Shown piece after piece: positions 51,690-61,057 of a stretch of 64,000 nucleotides of DNA; position 1 is the stretch's first letter, and every line of letters starts with the position of its first letter. The translations under genes were made by a program, and so were the position numbers. This DNA is from Pseudomonas botevensis (GTDB taxonomy: Bacteria > Pseudomonadota > Gammaproteobacteria > Pseudomonadales > Pseudomonadaceae), in NCBI RefSeq assembly GCF_019145475.1, contig NZ_JAHTKI010000012.1, forward strand, positions 62,001 to 126,000, read 5' to 3'. Below the pieces are notes generated by a model. It was not told the origin of the DNA. It saw only the letters and a list, made by a program, of their open reading frames with translations, and did not search any database.

Positions 51690-51712
51690 CTAGCGGGCTT
51701 GCCCGCGAAGCT
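51690..51712. repeat. Single degenerate REP
   Basis: CTAGCGGGCTTGCCCGCGAAG, a lone REP core without a partner, between the permease promoter and the dehydrogenase stop. Confidence 0.6.
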
Positions 51713-51721
51713 GCTAAAGAT

Positions 51722-53146
51722 TCAGTGCTTGAACATCACATGCCGAACCGTGGTGTAGTCCTCCAACCCGTACATGGACATGTCCTTGCCATAGCCGGAC
51801 AGTTTCTGACCGCCATGAGGCATTTCGCTGACGAGCATGAAGTGGGTATTCACCCAGGTGCAGCCGTACTGCAAACGCGCCGACATCCGATGTGCACGTC
51901 CGACGTCTGCCGTCCACACCGAGGACGCCAGGCCGTAGTCCGAATCGTTGGCCCACTCCAGCGCCTGCGCTTCGTCGTTGAATTTGGTTACCGACACCAC
52001 GGGCCCGAACACCTCGCGGCGGACGATTTCGTCGTCCTGCTGAGCGTCGGCCAGCACGGTGGGCTCAAAGAAGAACCCGTTGCCTTCCACAGCCTTGCCG
52101 CCGGTGATCAAGCGAATGTGCGGCTGCGCCACGGCGCGCTCGACGAACCCGGCGACGCGGTCACGGTGTTGCGCGGTAATCAGCGGCCCGAGTTCGGTGG
52201 ACGGATCATTCTGCACGCCGTACTTGATGCTGCTGACCGCTGCGCCGAGCTTTTCGACGAACTTGTCGTAGATGCCTTGCTGGGCGTAGATCCGGCAAGC
52301 GGCGGTGCAGTCCTGGCCGGCGTTGTAGAAGCCGAAGGTGCGAATGCCTTCGACGGCGGCATCGATGTCGGCATCGTCGAAGATGATCACCGGCGCCTTG
52401 CCGCCCAGCTCCATGTGCATGCGTTTGACGCTGTCGGCGGTACTGGAAATGATGTTCGAGCCGGTGGCGATCGAGCCGGTGAGCGACACCATGCGCACCT
52501 TCGGGTGGGTCACCAACGGGCTGCCCACCGATGGCCCACGGCCAAACACCAGATTGAGTACGCCGGCCGGGAAAATTTCCGACGCCAGTTCAACCAGACG
52601 CAACGCGGTCAGCGGGGTTTGTTCCGACGGCTTGAGCACCACGGTATTACCGGCGGCGAGGGCCGGGGCGATTTTCCAGGCGACCATCATCAGCGGGTAG
52701 TTCCACGGCGCGATGGAGGCGATCACGCCGACCGGATCGCGGCGGATCATCGAGGTGTGACCGGGCAGATATTCGCCGCCGGCCGAACCGCTCATGCAAC
52801 GGTTGGCGCCAGCGAAGAAGCGGAACACGTCGGCGATGGCCGGAATCTCGTCGTTCAGTGCGGCGCTGTAGGGCTTGCCGCAGTTGTCCGACTCCAGTTT
52901 CGCCAGTTCCTCGCCATGGGCTTCGATGGCGTCGGCCAGTTTGAGCAGCAACAGAGAGCGGTCTTTCGGTGCGGTCTGCGACCACTCGGCGAATGCGCTG
53001 TCAGCGGCGCGCACGGCGGCGTCGACCTGGGCCTCGCTGGCTTCGTTGATTTCCACCAGCACTTCGCCGAGCGCCGGGTTGAGCACCGGTTGTGCCGGGC
53101 CTTCGCCGTTGACCAATTGGCCGTTGATCAAGAGTTTGGTTTGCAT
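51722..53146 (-). CDS. Gamma-aminobutyraldehyde dehydrogenase, copy 1
   Basis: 474 aa NAD+-dependent aldehyde dehydrogenase of the PatD/YdcW group. It oxidises 4-aminobutyraldehyde to GABA. Rossmann region APWNYPLMMVAWKIAPALAAG, Glu in MELGGKAPVII, nucleophile Cys in YNAGQDCTAACR. Start ATG 53146 gives MQTKLLINGQLVNG; the frame extends upstream without homology. It follows the ABC permease gene by 79 bases. A second paralogue is at 57386. Confidence 0.9.
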   Translation of the reverse strand: MQTKLLINGQLVNGEGPAQPVLNPALGEVLVEINEASEAQVDAAVRAADSAFAEWSQTAPKDRSLLLLKLADAIEAHGEELAKLESDNCGKPYSAALNDEIPAIADVFRFFAGANRCMSGSAGGEYLPGHTSMIRRDPVGVIASIAPWNYPLMMVAWKIAPALAAGNTVVLKPSEQTPLTALRLVELASEIFPAGVLNLVFGRGPSVGSPLVTHPKVRMVSLTGSIATGSNIISSTADSVKRMHMELGGKAPVIIFDDADIDAAVEGIRTFGFYNAGQDCTAACRIYAQQGIYDKFVEKLGAAVSSIKYGVQNDPSTELGPLITAQHRDRVAGFVERAVAQPHIRLITGGKAVEGNGFFFEPTVLADAQQDDEIVRREVFGPVVSVTKFNDEAQALEWANDSDYGLASSVWTADVGRAHRMSARLQYGCTWVNTHFMLVSEMPHGGQKLSGYGKDMSMYGLEDYTTVRHVMFKH

Positions 53147-53225
53147 GGATTTGTCCTCACTGGCACTTTTATTTTTCTGCTGAAACCGAATCCCGCAAGG
53201 GATGATGGCGGTGTTAGTCAGGTGT

Positions 53226-54035
53226 TCATTTGCCGCCGCTGCCGGCCACGCTCTCGCCACCCCGGGTCAGGTAGTAGGCGCCGAGGATCGGCAGCATGGT
53301 CACCAGCATCACCATCATCGCGACGACGTTGGTCACCGGCACGTCCCGTGGGCGGCTCAATTGGTTGAGCAGCCACAGCGGCAAGGTGCGTTCATGCCCG
53401 GCGGTGAAGGTGGTGACGATGATTTCGTCGAATGACAGCGCAAACGCCAGCATGCCGCCGGCCAGCAGCGCCGAGCCGAGATTGGGCAGGATGATGTAGC
53501 GGAAGGTCTGCCAGCCGTCGGCGCCGAGGTCCATCGAGGCCTCGATCAGACTGTGAGAAGTGCGGCGCAAACGGGCGATGACGTTGTTGTAGACGATCAC
53601 CACACAGAAGGTCGCGTGGCCGACGATGATGGTGAACATCCCCGGCTCGATCCCCAGCGACTTGAACGTCGCCAGCAGCGCGATACCGGTGATGATCCCC
53701 GGCAGGGCGATGGGCAGGATCAGCATCAGCGAAATGCCCTGCTTGCCGAAGAAGTCCCGTCGGTACAACGCCGCCGACGCGAGGGTGCCGAGCACCATGG
53801 CGATCAGCGTGGCGATGGCCGCGATTTGCAGCGACAGCTTGATCGCTTCCAGCACGTCCGGACGTCCGAACGCCACGCTGAACCAGTGCAGCGTGAAGCC
53901 CTTGGGTGGAAAGCTGAACGCCGCGTCTTCGGTGTTGAAGGCGTAGAGGAAGATGATCAGGATCGGGAAGTGCAGGAACACCAACCCGCCCCAGGCGGCG
54001 ATTTTCAGGCCTAGAGAAGCTTTCTCAGAGTGCAT
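53226..54035 (-). CDS. ABC transporter permease (YdcV/PotC type)
   Basis: 269 aa, six predicted spans and the EAA loop EASMDLGADGWQTFRYIILPNLG. PotC-like partner of the next gene; its start overlaps that gene's stop by 11 bases. Polyamine-type ABC importer, inner membrane. Confidence 0.9.
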   Translation of the reverse strand: MHSEKASLGLKIAAWGGLVFLHFPILIIFLYAFNTEDAAFSFPPKGFTLHWFSVAFGRPDVLEAIKLSLQIAAIATLIAMVLGTLASAALYRRDFFGKQGISLMLILPIALPGIITGIALLATFKSLGIEPGMFTIIVGHATFCVVIVYNNVIARLRRTSHSLIEASMDLGADGWQTFRYIILPNLGSALLAGGMLAFALSFDEIIVTTFTAGHERTLPLWLLNQLSRPRDVPVTNVVAMMVMLVTMLPILGAYYLTRGGESVAGSGGK

Positions 54036-54960
54036 CGAAGGCCCCCAGACGTTTGACGATGGACAGGTAAACCGCGATCAACACAATCGGCACCAAAGTG
54101 AACGCTGCGGCCATCGGCATATTGCCAATCGCCCCTTGCTGCGCATAAACCATGCTGCCGACGAAGTAGCCCGGCGGGCCGACCAGTTGCGGCACGATGA
54201 AATCGCCCAGGGTCAGCGAGAAAGTGAAGATCGAGCCAGCCGCGATGCCTGGCACCGACAGCGGCAGAATCACCTGCATGAAGGTCTGGCGCGGTTTCGC
54301 ACCGAGGTCGGCGGAGGCTTGCAGCAGCGACGGCGGCAAGCGTTCCAGCGAGGCCTGGATCGGCAGGATCATGAACGGCAGCCAGATGTAGACGAACACC
54401 ATGAACCGCCCCAGATGCGAGGTCGACAAGGTGCTGCCGCCCACGCCGGGAATCCCCAGAATGAATTGCAGGACCGGCTCCAGTCCCAGGTGCTGAACGA
54501 ACCACTGCGCCACGCCGCCCTTGGCCAGCAGCAGCGTCCAGGCGTAGGCCTTGACGATGTAGCTGGCCCACATCGGCATCATCACCGCGATGTAGAAAAA
54601 CGCCTTGGTTTTACCGGTGGTGTAGCGGGCCATGTAGTAGGCGATCGGGAACGCGACGATGGCGCTGGCGATCGACACGACCACGGCCATGCTCAGGGTG
54701 CGCAGGATGATGTCGAAGTTCGACGGCTGGAACAGCGCGGCGAAATTGGCCAGGGTCAGGTCCGGCGTGACCGCCATGGTGAAGTCGTCGAAGGTGTAGA
54801 AACCCTGCCACAACAGCACCAGCAGCGAGCCGAGATAGATCGCGCCGAACCACAGCAGCGGCGGCACCAGCAGCAGCGACAGATACAGGTTCGGTTTGCG
54901 GTAGAGCAGGTTGGAAAACCTGCGCAACGGCGGCGATTGAGTCATCGCGAGCGTGCTCAT
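54025..54960 (-). CDS. ABC transporter permease (YdcU/PotB type)
   Basis: 311 aa with six spans and the EAA-like loop QASADLGAKPRQTFMQVILPLSVPG. Pairs with the PotC-type gene (11-base overlap). It starts 1 base after the ATPase gene stop, giving a tight operon. Confidence 0.9.
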   Translation of the reverse strand: MSTLAMTQSPPLRRFSNLLYRKPNLYLSLLLVPPLLWFGAIYLGSLLVLLWQGFYTFDDFTMAVTPDLTLANFAALFQPSNFDIILRTLSMAVVVSIASAIVAFPIAYYMARYTTGKTKAFFYIAVMMPMWASYIVKAYAWTLLLAKGGVAQWFVQHLGLEPVLQFILGIPGVGGSTLSTSHLGRFMVFVYIWLPFMILPIQASLERLPPSLLQASADLGAKPRQTFMQVILPLSVPGIAAGSIFTFSLTLGDFIVPQLVGPPGYFVGSMVYAQQGAIGNMPMAAAFTLVPIVLIAVYLSIVKRLGAFDAL

Positions 54961-54961
54961 G

Positions 54962-55999
54962 TCACACCCCGCCCTGGACGGTGTCGTGCAGCGGGATCAT
55001 CGCTTCCCGCGCCCAGCGTGCGGTGAGGCGCTGGCCGGTCTGGTGTTGCGCGCTGCTGTCGATCCACTGGTTGTTGGCCTGGCTGATGCTCAGGGTCTGG
55101 CCGTTTTCCAGCTTCAGTTCATAGCGCGTGGCGCTGCCCTGGTACTGGATGTCGTGGAGCAGGCCGCTGACTTCGATTTCATCTTCGGATAGCGGGCCTG
55201 CGGCGAAACGCACGTGTTCCGGGCGAATGGAAAACGGTTGCTCGTGGCCGCTGAGCTGGCGCGCCAGATCACCACGAATCACGTTCGAGGTGCCGACGAA
55301 TTCGGCGACGAACGTGGTGGTCGGTTTCATGTACAGATTGCGCGGGGTGTCGACCTGCTCGATGCGACCCTTGTTGAACACGGCCACGCGGTCAGACATC
55401 GACAGTGCTTCGGTCTGATCGTGGGTGACGAAGATGAACGTGATGCCGAGCTGGCGTTGCAGTTTTTTCAATTCGCTCTGCATTTGCTCGCGCAGTTTCA
55501 GATCGAGCGCGCCCAGCGGTTCATCGAGGAGCAACACGCGCGGGCGATTGACCAGTGCGCGGGCGAGGGCCACGCGCTGGCGCTGACCACCGGACAATTG
55601 CACCGGTTTGCGCGTGCCGTAGCCGCCGAGGGCGACCATGTCGAGGGCTTCCTCGGCGCGCTTGTGGCGCTCGGTCTTGCTCACGCCCTTGACCTTCAGG
55701 CCATAGGCAACGTTGTCCAGCACGTTCATGTGGGGGAACAGCGCGTAATCTTGGAACACGGTGTTGACGTCACGCTGATAGGGCGGCAGACCGGCCGCTT
55801 CGGCGCCGTGAATGCGGATCGAGCCGGCGCTCGGTTGTTCGAACCCGGCGATCAGGCGCAGGCAGGTGGTCTTGCCCGAGCCGGAAGGGCCGAGCATGGA
55901 AAAGAACTCGCCGTCCTGGATATCGATGGAAACCCGGTCAACGGCCTTCACCTCGCCGAACTGCCGGGAAACGTTGGTGAACTGGACTGCAAGCGTCAT
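54962..55999 (-). CDS. ABC transporter ATP-binding protein (YdcT/PotA type)
   Basis: 345 aa. Walker A GPSGSGKTTCL, Q-loop, signature LSGGQRQRVALARAL, Walker B RVLLLDEPLGALDLK, switch His in VTHDQTEAL; C-terminal TOBE domain from about 265. Energises the ydcSTUV-type importer. Confidence 0.93.
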   Translation of the reverse strand: MTLAVQFTNVSRQFGEVKAVDRVSIDIQDGEFFSMLGPSGSGKTTCLRLIAGFEQPSAGSIRIHGAEAAGLPPYQRDVNTVFQDYALFPHMNVLDNVAYGLKVKGVSKTERHKRAEEALDMVALGGYGTRKPVQLSGGQRQRVALARALVNRPRVLLLDEPLGALDLKLREQMQSELKKLQRQLGITFIFVTHDQTEALSMSDRVAVFNKGRIEQVDTPRNLYMKPTTTFVAEFVGTSNVIRGDLARQLSGHEQPFSIRPEHVRFAAGPLSEDEIEVSGLLHDIQYQGSATRYELKLENGQTLSISQANNQWIDSSAQHQTGQRLTARWAREAMIPLHDTVQGGV

Positions 56000-56035
56000 G
56001 GTGCGGTGCTCCGGTGAAGCGTGTGTTCGATAGTG

Positions 56036-56135
56036 GACAGGAGGGGGCGAGGGGGAAAGGGAGCTGACCGGGTTAGGCCGGACATTCCGCTTTTAGCTCC
56101 CTCTCCCTCCGGGTGAGGGGAAAGGGAGCCGACCG
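56036..56135 (-). repeat. Hairpin-forming CCCTC repeat between ydcS- and ydcT-type genes
   Basis: GGGGGAAAGGGAGCT and its imperfect inverted partner AGCTCCCTCTCCCTC flank about 20 bases, and the right part also folds locally as CCCTCTCCC TCCG GGTGAGGG. In an ABC operon, a stable stem after the binding-protein gene often protects the upstream mRNA and lowers expression of the permease genes; that role is inferred. It belongs to the family at 11554. Confidence 0.65.
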
Positions 56136-56150
56136 CGTTATTTTCGAGCG

Positions 56151-57302
56151 CTACCTGCCGCCCATGATCGCGATGTAGTCCTGAGTCCAGCGGCTGTACG
56201 GCACGAATTTGCCGCCCTCGGCCTGTGGGGTTTTCCAGAAGGCGATCTTGTCGAATTGATCGAAACCGTTGGTCTTGCAACCTTCGGCGCCGAGCAGTTC
56301 GCTCTCCTTGCACGCCGCCGGAACCGCCGGCAGCGAGCCAAACCACGCCGCCACATCACCCTGGACTTTCGGTTGCAGCGACCAGTCCATCCACTTGTAG
56401 GCGCAGTTCGGGTGCTTGGCTTCGGCGTGCAGCATGGTGGTGTCGGCCCAGCCGGTGGCGCCTTCTTTCGGGATGGTCGAGGCGATCGGTTGCTTGTCGG
56501 TGGTCAACCCGTTGACCTGATACGGCCAGGAGCTGGACGCCGCCACGCCTTCGTTCTTGAAGTCACTCATCTGCACGGTCGCGTCGTGCCAGTAGCGGTG
56601 GATCAGCGGCTGCTGGGCGCGCAGCAGATCGAGCACGGCCTTGTACTGTTCCTCGGTCAGTTGGTACGGATCCTTGATGCCCAGCTCAGGCTTGGTGCTC
56701 TTGAGGTACAGCGCCGCGTCGGCGATGTAGATCGGGCCGTCGTAGGCCTGCACGCGGCCCTTGTTCGGCTTGCCGTCAGGCAGGTTCTGTTCGGTGAACA
56801 CCACGCTCCAGCTGGTCGGCGCGGTCTTGAACAAGTTGGTGTTGTACATCAACACGTTCGGACCCCACTGGTAGGGGCTGCCGTAGGTCTGCTTGTTGAC
56901 CACGTACCACGGCGCGTCTTTCAGGCGTGGGTCGAGGTTCTTCCAGTTCGGGATCAGCGCGGTGTTGATCGGCTGCACACGCTTGCCGACGATCAACCGC
57001 AGCGAGGCGTCGCCGGACGCGGTCACCAGGTCGTAACCGCCCTTGGCCATCAGGCTGACCATTTCATCGGAGGTGGCGGCGGTTTTCACGTTGACCTTGC
57101 AGCCGGTTTCTTTCTCGAAACCGGTCACCCAGTCGTAGGCCTTGTCGCTTTCACCGCGTTCGATGTAGCCCGGCCAGGCGACGATATCCAGTTGCCCCTC
57201 GCCAGCGCCGACAGCCTTCAACGGCTCGGCGGCCTGCACGCTGACGCTGGCCAGCAGGGCCGTGGTGATTGCACTGAAAAGTGCGGTCTTGTACACGAAC
57301 AT
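56151..57302 (-). CDS. Periplasmic binding protein (YdcS type)
   Basis: 383 aa, signal peptide MFVYKTALFSAITTALLASVSVQAAE. Solute-binding fold of the spermidine/putrescine family (LDIVAWPGYIERGESDKAYDWVTGFEKETGC). It precedes the ATPase gene by 151 bases with a hairpin in between. E. coli YdcS also has poly-hydroxybutyrate synthase activity; whether this one does is unknown. Confidence 0.9.
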   Translation of the reverse strand: MFVYKTALFSAITTALLASVSVQAAEPLKAVGAGEGQLDIVAWPGYIERGESDKAYDWVTGFEKETGCKVNVKTAATSDEMVSLMAKGGYDLVTASGDASLRLIVGKRVQPINTALIPNWKNLDPRLKDAPWYVVNKQTYGSPYQWGPNVLMYNTNLFKTAPTSWSVVFTEQNLPDGKPNKGRVQAYDGPIYIADAALYLKSTKPELGIKDPYQLTEEQYKAVLDLLRAQQPLIHRYWHDATVQMSDFKNEGVAASSSWPYQVNGLTTDKQPIASTIPKEGATGWADTTMLHAEAKHPNCAYKWMDWSLQPKVQGDVAAWFGSLPAVPAACKESELLGAEGCKTNGFDQFDKIAFWKTPQAEGGKFVPYSRWTQDYIAIMGGR

Positions 57303-57385
57303 GGTTGATCCCTCTTCTTTAAATTATGGTCGGGGCAGTTGTGAACGCGGTGAAGCATGCCGTGAGCGGCTTGTTATTAGCGTAG

Positions 57386-58873
57386 TCAGAGATGCTGGCC
57401 ATGGCGGGCCATGATGTGCCGCACCACGCTGTAGTCCTGTAGCGAATCGCTGGATAAGTCTTTGCCGTAGCCGGAGCGTTTCAGGCCGCCGTGGGGCATT
57501 TCGCTGACCAGCATGAAATGGCTGTTGATCCAGGTGCAGCCGTATTGCAGCCGCGCGGCAACCTGCATCGCCTTGTCCAGATTCTGCGTCCACACCGACG
57601 AGGCGAGGCCGTATTCCGAGTCGTTGGCCCAGTCCACGGCCTGGGACAGCTCATCGAAACGGGTCACGGTGACCACTGGCCCGAACACTTCGCGCTGGAC
57701 GATTTCGTCGCTCTGTTTGCAACCGGCCAGCAACGTCGGTTGATAGAAGAACCCGGCGCCGGAATGCACCGCCGCGCCGGTCACCCGTTCGATGTGCGGC
57801 TGGCCGAGGGCGCGTTCGACGAAACTGGCCACGCGGTCGCGCTGGCGAGTGCTGATCAGCGGGCCGATTTCGTTGTCGGCGTCACGCTTGCCGGCGAAGC
57901 GCAGGCTGCTGACCGCCGCGCCCAGTTCGGCGACCAGTTTGTCGTGGATGCCGGCCTGGGCGTAGATCCGGCACGCCGCCGTGCAGTCCTGGCCCGCGTT
58001 GTAATAGCCGTAGGTGCGCACGCCTTCGACCACGGCTTGCAGATCGGCGTCGTTGCAAACGATCACCGGCGCTTTGCCGCCGAGTTCCAGATGAGTGCGT
58101 TTGAGGGTTTTCGCGGCGGCCTGGAGGATTTTCTGGCCGGTGACGATATCGCCGGTCAGCGACACCATGCGCACTTTAGGATGCCCGACCAGATGGCTGC
58201 CGACCCCTTCGCCACCGCCGCAGATGATATTGATCACTCCGCGCGGCAGGATTTCGGCCAATGCTGGCGCCAGCGCCAGAATCGACAGCGGCGTGTGTTC
58301 CGACGGTTTGAACACCAACGTGTTGCCGGCGGCCAGGGCCGGGGCGATCTTCCACGCGGCCATCATGATCGGGTAGTTCCACGGCGCGATGGACGCCACC
58401 ACGCCAATCGGGTCGCGGCGCACCATGCTGGTGTAGCCCGGCAGGTATTCGCCGCTCAGTTGGCCGGTCTGGCAGCGCACGGCACCGGCGAAGAACCGAA
58501 ACACATCGACCGTGGCGCTCAGGTCATCCTGACGCGCCAGGTGCAGTGGCTTGCCACAGTTCAGTGCTTCGAGACGGGCGAGGTGATCGGCGTGTTTTTC
58601 CACGGCGCCGGCAATATCCAGCAGCAGGTTGGAGCGTTGTTGCGGGGTGGTGCGCGACCATTCGGCAAAGGCCCGGTGGGCGGCGAGGATCGCGGCTTCG
58701 ACTTGTTCGGTACTGGCTTCGGCAATGTGAGTCAGGACTTCACCGGTGGCCGGGTTGAGGATTGGCTCGACGAAACCCTGGCCGGCGACCAGTTCGCCGT
58801 CGATCAATAACGCGGTACACATCGGGGTCTGCGCGCCAGCCATTTTCCGTGTTCTCTTTTCTTGTGTGGTCAT
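57386..58873 (-). CDS. Gamma-aminobutyraldehyde dehydrogenase, copy 2
   Basis: 495 aa PatD/YdcW-type aldehyde dehydrogenase, clearly paralogous to the one at 51722 (shared GCTW(I/V)N(S/T)HFMLVSEMPHGG, YYNAGQDCTAACRIYAQ). Glu in LELGGKAPVIV and Cys in AGQDCTAAC. Start ATG 58873 has GGAG 4-5 bases upstream; ATGs at 58843 and 58822 are alternatives. It is first in the catabolic operon after the LysR gene. Confidence 0.9.
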   Translation of the reverse strand: MTTQEKRTRKMAGAQTPMCTALLIDGELVAGQGFVEPILNPATGEVLTHIAEASTEQVEAAILAAHRAFAEWSRTTPQQRSNLLLDIAGAVEKHADHLARLEALNCGKPLHLARQDDLSATVDVFRFFAGAVRCQTGQLSGEYLPGYTSMVRRDPIGVVASIAPWNYPIMMAAWKIAPALAAGNTLVFKPSEHTPLSILALAPALAEILPRGVINIICGGGEGVGSHLVGHPKVRMVSLTGDIVTGQKILQAAAKTLKRTHLELGGKAPVIVCNDADLQAVVEGVRTYGYYNAGQDCTAACRIYAQAGIHDKLVAELGAAVSSLRFAGKRDADNEIGPLISTRQRDRVASFVERALGQPHIERVTGAAVHSGAGFFYQPTLLAGCKQSDEIVQREVFGPVVTVTRFDELSQAVDWANDSEYGLASSVWTQNLDKAMQVAARLQYGCTWINSHFMLVSEMPHGGLKRSGYGKDLSSDSLQDYSVVRHIMARHGQHL

Positions 58874-58974
58874 GTGGCTCCCGTGCCCCGGAAGCCGACC
58901 GTCTTATGAGATGCAGCAAGACTAGTGCGCGCCTGCGGGGTCGACAAATTCTAAATACTGAAGGTGGCATTCGA

Positions 58975-59889
58975 TTAAATAGATGGCTTGCGTCCGCCGT
59001 TGGGCTGCTCGCGGGCGACGGTCAGGAACGGATCGACCAACGCTGGCCGGGCGGTGCCACGGCGCCAGGCCAGACCGACATCGAGGGTCTGGCTGAGGTC
59101 GGCAATCGGCCGCGCTTCGATGATGTCGCCCTCCAGCGACCACGGGCGGTAGGTCATGTCCGGCTGGATCGAAACGCCGAGACCCGCCGCCACCAGGCTG
59201 CGCACAGCCTCGGTGGACGCCGTTCGCAAAGTGATTTTTGGTTGCAGGCCAGCGCCGCGCCACAGTCGTTGAGCGTTGCGATCCATCTCGTCGACATTCA
59301 GTTGAATCAATGGCTCGCGGGCGACGTCGGCGAGGGTGATGCTGTCGTGTTCCAGCAACGGATGCTGGGCCGGCAGCCACAAGCGGTGCGGTGAATGGGT
59401 CAGGACTTCGGTCTGCAAGGCATGGCGGTCTTCGAGGTTGGACAGGATCAATACCCCGACATCGATTTCGCCGCTGACCAGCAAATGCTCGATGTACGGG
59501 CGCTCGTCTTCCATCACCCGGATTTCGACATTGGGATAGGCGCGCTGGAATCGCGTGAGCAAGTCCGCCAGGTAGTAACCCGCCACCAGGCTGGTCACGC
59601 CGACGATCAACTGCCCGGCAACCTGATCGGTGCTTTGTTGCAGGCTGCGTTTGGCGTTGTCCACGGTCGCCAGAATCAAGTGCGCCTGGCGCAGGAATTG
59701 ATGTCCTTGGTGCGTCAGGGTCATGCCCTTGGCGTGGCGGTTGAACAGGCTGACGCCGATTTCCTCTTCCAGTTGCTGGATCGCCAGGGTCAGGGTCGAT
59801 TGGGAAATGAACGCGGTTTGCGCGGCGGCGGAGATCGAACCGGTCTCGGCCACGGCGATGAAGTGACGGATCTGACGCAAGGTCATCAT
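58975..59889 (-). CDS. LysR-family regulator of the amine cluster
   Basis: 304 aa. HTH region TGSISAAAQTAFISQSTLTLAIQQLEEE (residues about 16-43) and effector-binding domain from about 90 (QLIVGVTSLVAGYYLADLL). It is in tandem with copy 2 dehydrogenase, 101 bases upstream, on the same strand, and may control the cluster. Start is placed at ATG 59889 (MMTLRQIRHF); no good ribosome-binding site is seen, so 59886 is equally possible. Confidence 0.9.
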   Translation of the reverse strand: MMTLRQIRHFIAVAETGSISAAAQTAFISQSTLTLAIQQLEEEIGVSLFNRHAKGMTLTHQGHQFLRQAHLILATVDNAKRSLQQSTDQVAGQLIVGVTSLVAGYYLADLLTRFQRAYPNVEIRVMEDERPYIEHLLVSGEIDVGVLILSNLEDRHALQTEVLTHSPHRLWLPAQHPLLEHDSITLADVAREPLIQLNVDEMDRNAQRLWRGAGLQPKITLRTASTEAVRSLVAAGLGVSIQPDMTYRPWSLEGDIIEARPIADLSQTLDVGLAWRRGTARPALVDPFLTVAREQPNGGRKPSI

Positions 59890-60086
59890 GGAGGGAATAC
59901 CCGGTGGGCGGTTTTTATAGATTGCTCCGAGTGTATATCGGTTTTTTGAGTGGGGAGCTTTCAGCGGCAGGCTGCGAGTACCCGCTGGAGCAACATCTGG
60001 AAGCACACTCACAAGTGGGGGGAGGGCACTTTCGGACTAGTCTGAGGGCCTTGTTGATCCGGATAACCCCTGTTTGGAGGCGGAAC

Positions 60087-60809
60087 ATGAACACCCGTGG
60101 ATTGCTCGATCAATTACTCAAGTCTGGCCAGGAGCTGTTGAAGGACAAGGCTGGCGGGGCGCAGAACAAACCGGCTGCCGGTGGCCTGGGCGGTTTGCTC
60201 GGCGGGGCTTCCGGCAGTGGCGGGCTCGGCAGTCTGCTCTCCGGCGCCGGTGGCGGCGCGCTGGCGGCCGGGGCCATGGGTCTGCTGCTGGGGAGCAAGA
60301 AGGCGCGCAAGGTGGGTGGCAAGGTCGCGATCTATGGCGGCCTCGCGGCGTTGGGGGTGATTGCCTACAAGGCCTACGGCAACTGGAACGCCCAGAAAGG
60401 CACCGCGCCGCAAACCGAACCGCAGACCCTGGATCGCCTGCCGCCCGTGCAGGCCGAGCAACACAGCCAAGCGATTCTCAAGGCTCTGGTCGCGGCAGCG
60501 AAAGCCGATGGCCACATCGACGACCGTGAGCGTCAGTTGATCGAAGGCGAGTTCACCCGGCTCGACAACGATCAGGAACTGCAACACTGGCTGCACGCCG
60601 AGCTCAACAAACCCCTCGATCCAGCCGATGTCGCCCGCGTCGCCAGCACCCCGGAAATGGCGGCGGAGATGTACGTCGCCAGCGTGATGCTGGTGGACGA
60701 GGAGAACTTCATGGAAAAGTCCTATCTGGACGAACTGGCGCGGCAATTGAAGCTGGAGCCGGGGTTGAAGCTCGAGCTGGAAAAGCAGGTACGAGTGGCT
60801 TCTGCGTGA
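60087..60809 (+). CDS. DUF533/TerB-like protein (YebE type)
   Basis: 240 aa. Gly/Ala/Leu-rich N-terminal half (AGGLGGLLGGASGSGG..., one membrane-like segment IYGGLAALGVIAYKAYG near 92-108) and a C-terminal TerB-like helical domain (ILKALVAAAKADGHIDDRERQLIEGE). Function unknown. TTGGAGG lies before ATG 60087. It precedes wspA by 248 bases, probably a separate transcript. Confidence 0.88.
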   Translation: MNTRGLLDQLLKSGQELLKDKAGGAQNKPAAGGLGGLLGGASGSGGLGSLLSGAGGGALAAGAMGLLLGSKKARKVGGKVAIYGGLAALGVIAYKAYGNWNAQKGTAPQTEPQTLDRLPPVQAEQHSQAILKALVAAAKADGHIDDRERQLIEGEFTRLDNDQELQHWLHAELNKPLDPADVARVASTPEMAAEMYVASVMLVDEENFMEKSYLDELARQLKLEPGLKLELEKQVRVASA

Positions 60810-61057
60810 CCTGCATCGCCGTGGCGGGACGCCAACGCGCCCGCCACAGCGCTGCCGAGAGGCCGATGATGGCCAATACATCGCCCCTTTTTGCCATTGC
60901 GTCGCTGGCAAGCGTTCCGCGTCATGCCCGACAGTCCCCTCCCAGAGCCTTGCCGGCACTTGTGTCGGGAAGGTGAGGAGCGGCAACACGTCTTATAAAT
61001 GAAACACCGCCCTCAGCTATACTCCCCCGCATTTCGACCTGTGCCCGAGGAATGACT
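60810..61057 (+). promoter_or_regulatory. Upstream region of the wsp operon
   Basis: About 250 bases without a gene. TTATAAAT near 60993 and TATACT near 61018 are possible -10 elements for wspA; neither has a clear -35. No FliA-type site was recognised. Confidence 0.35.
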
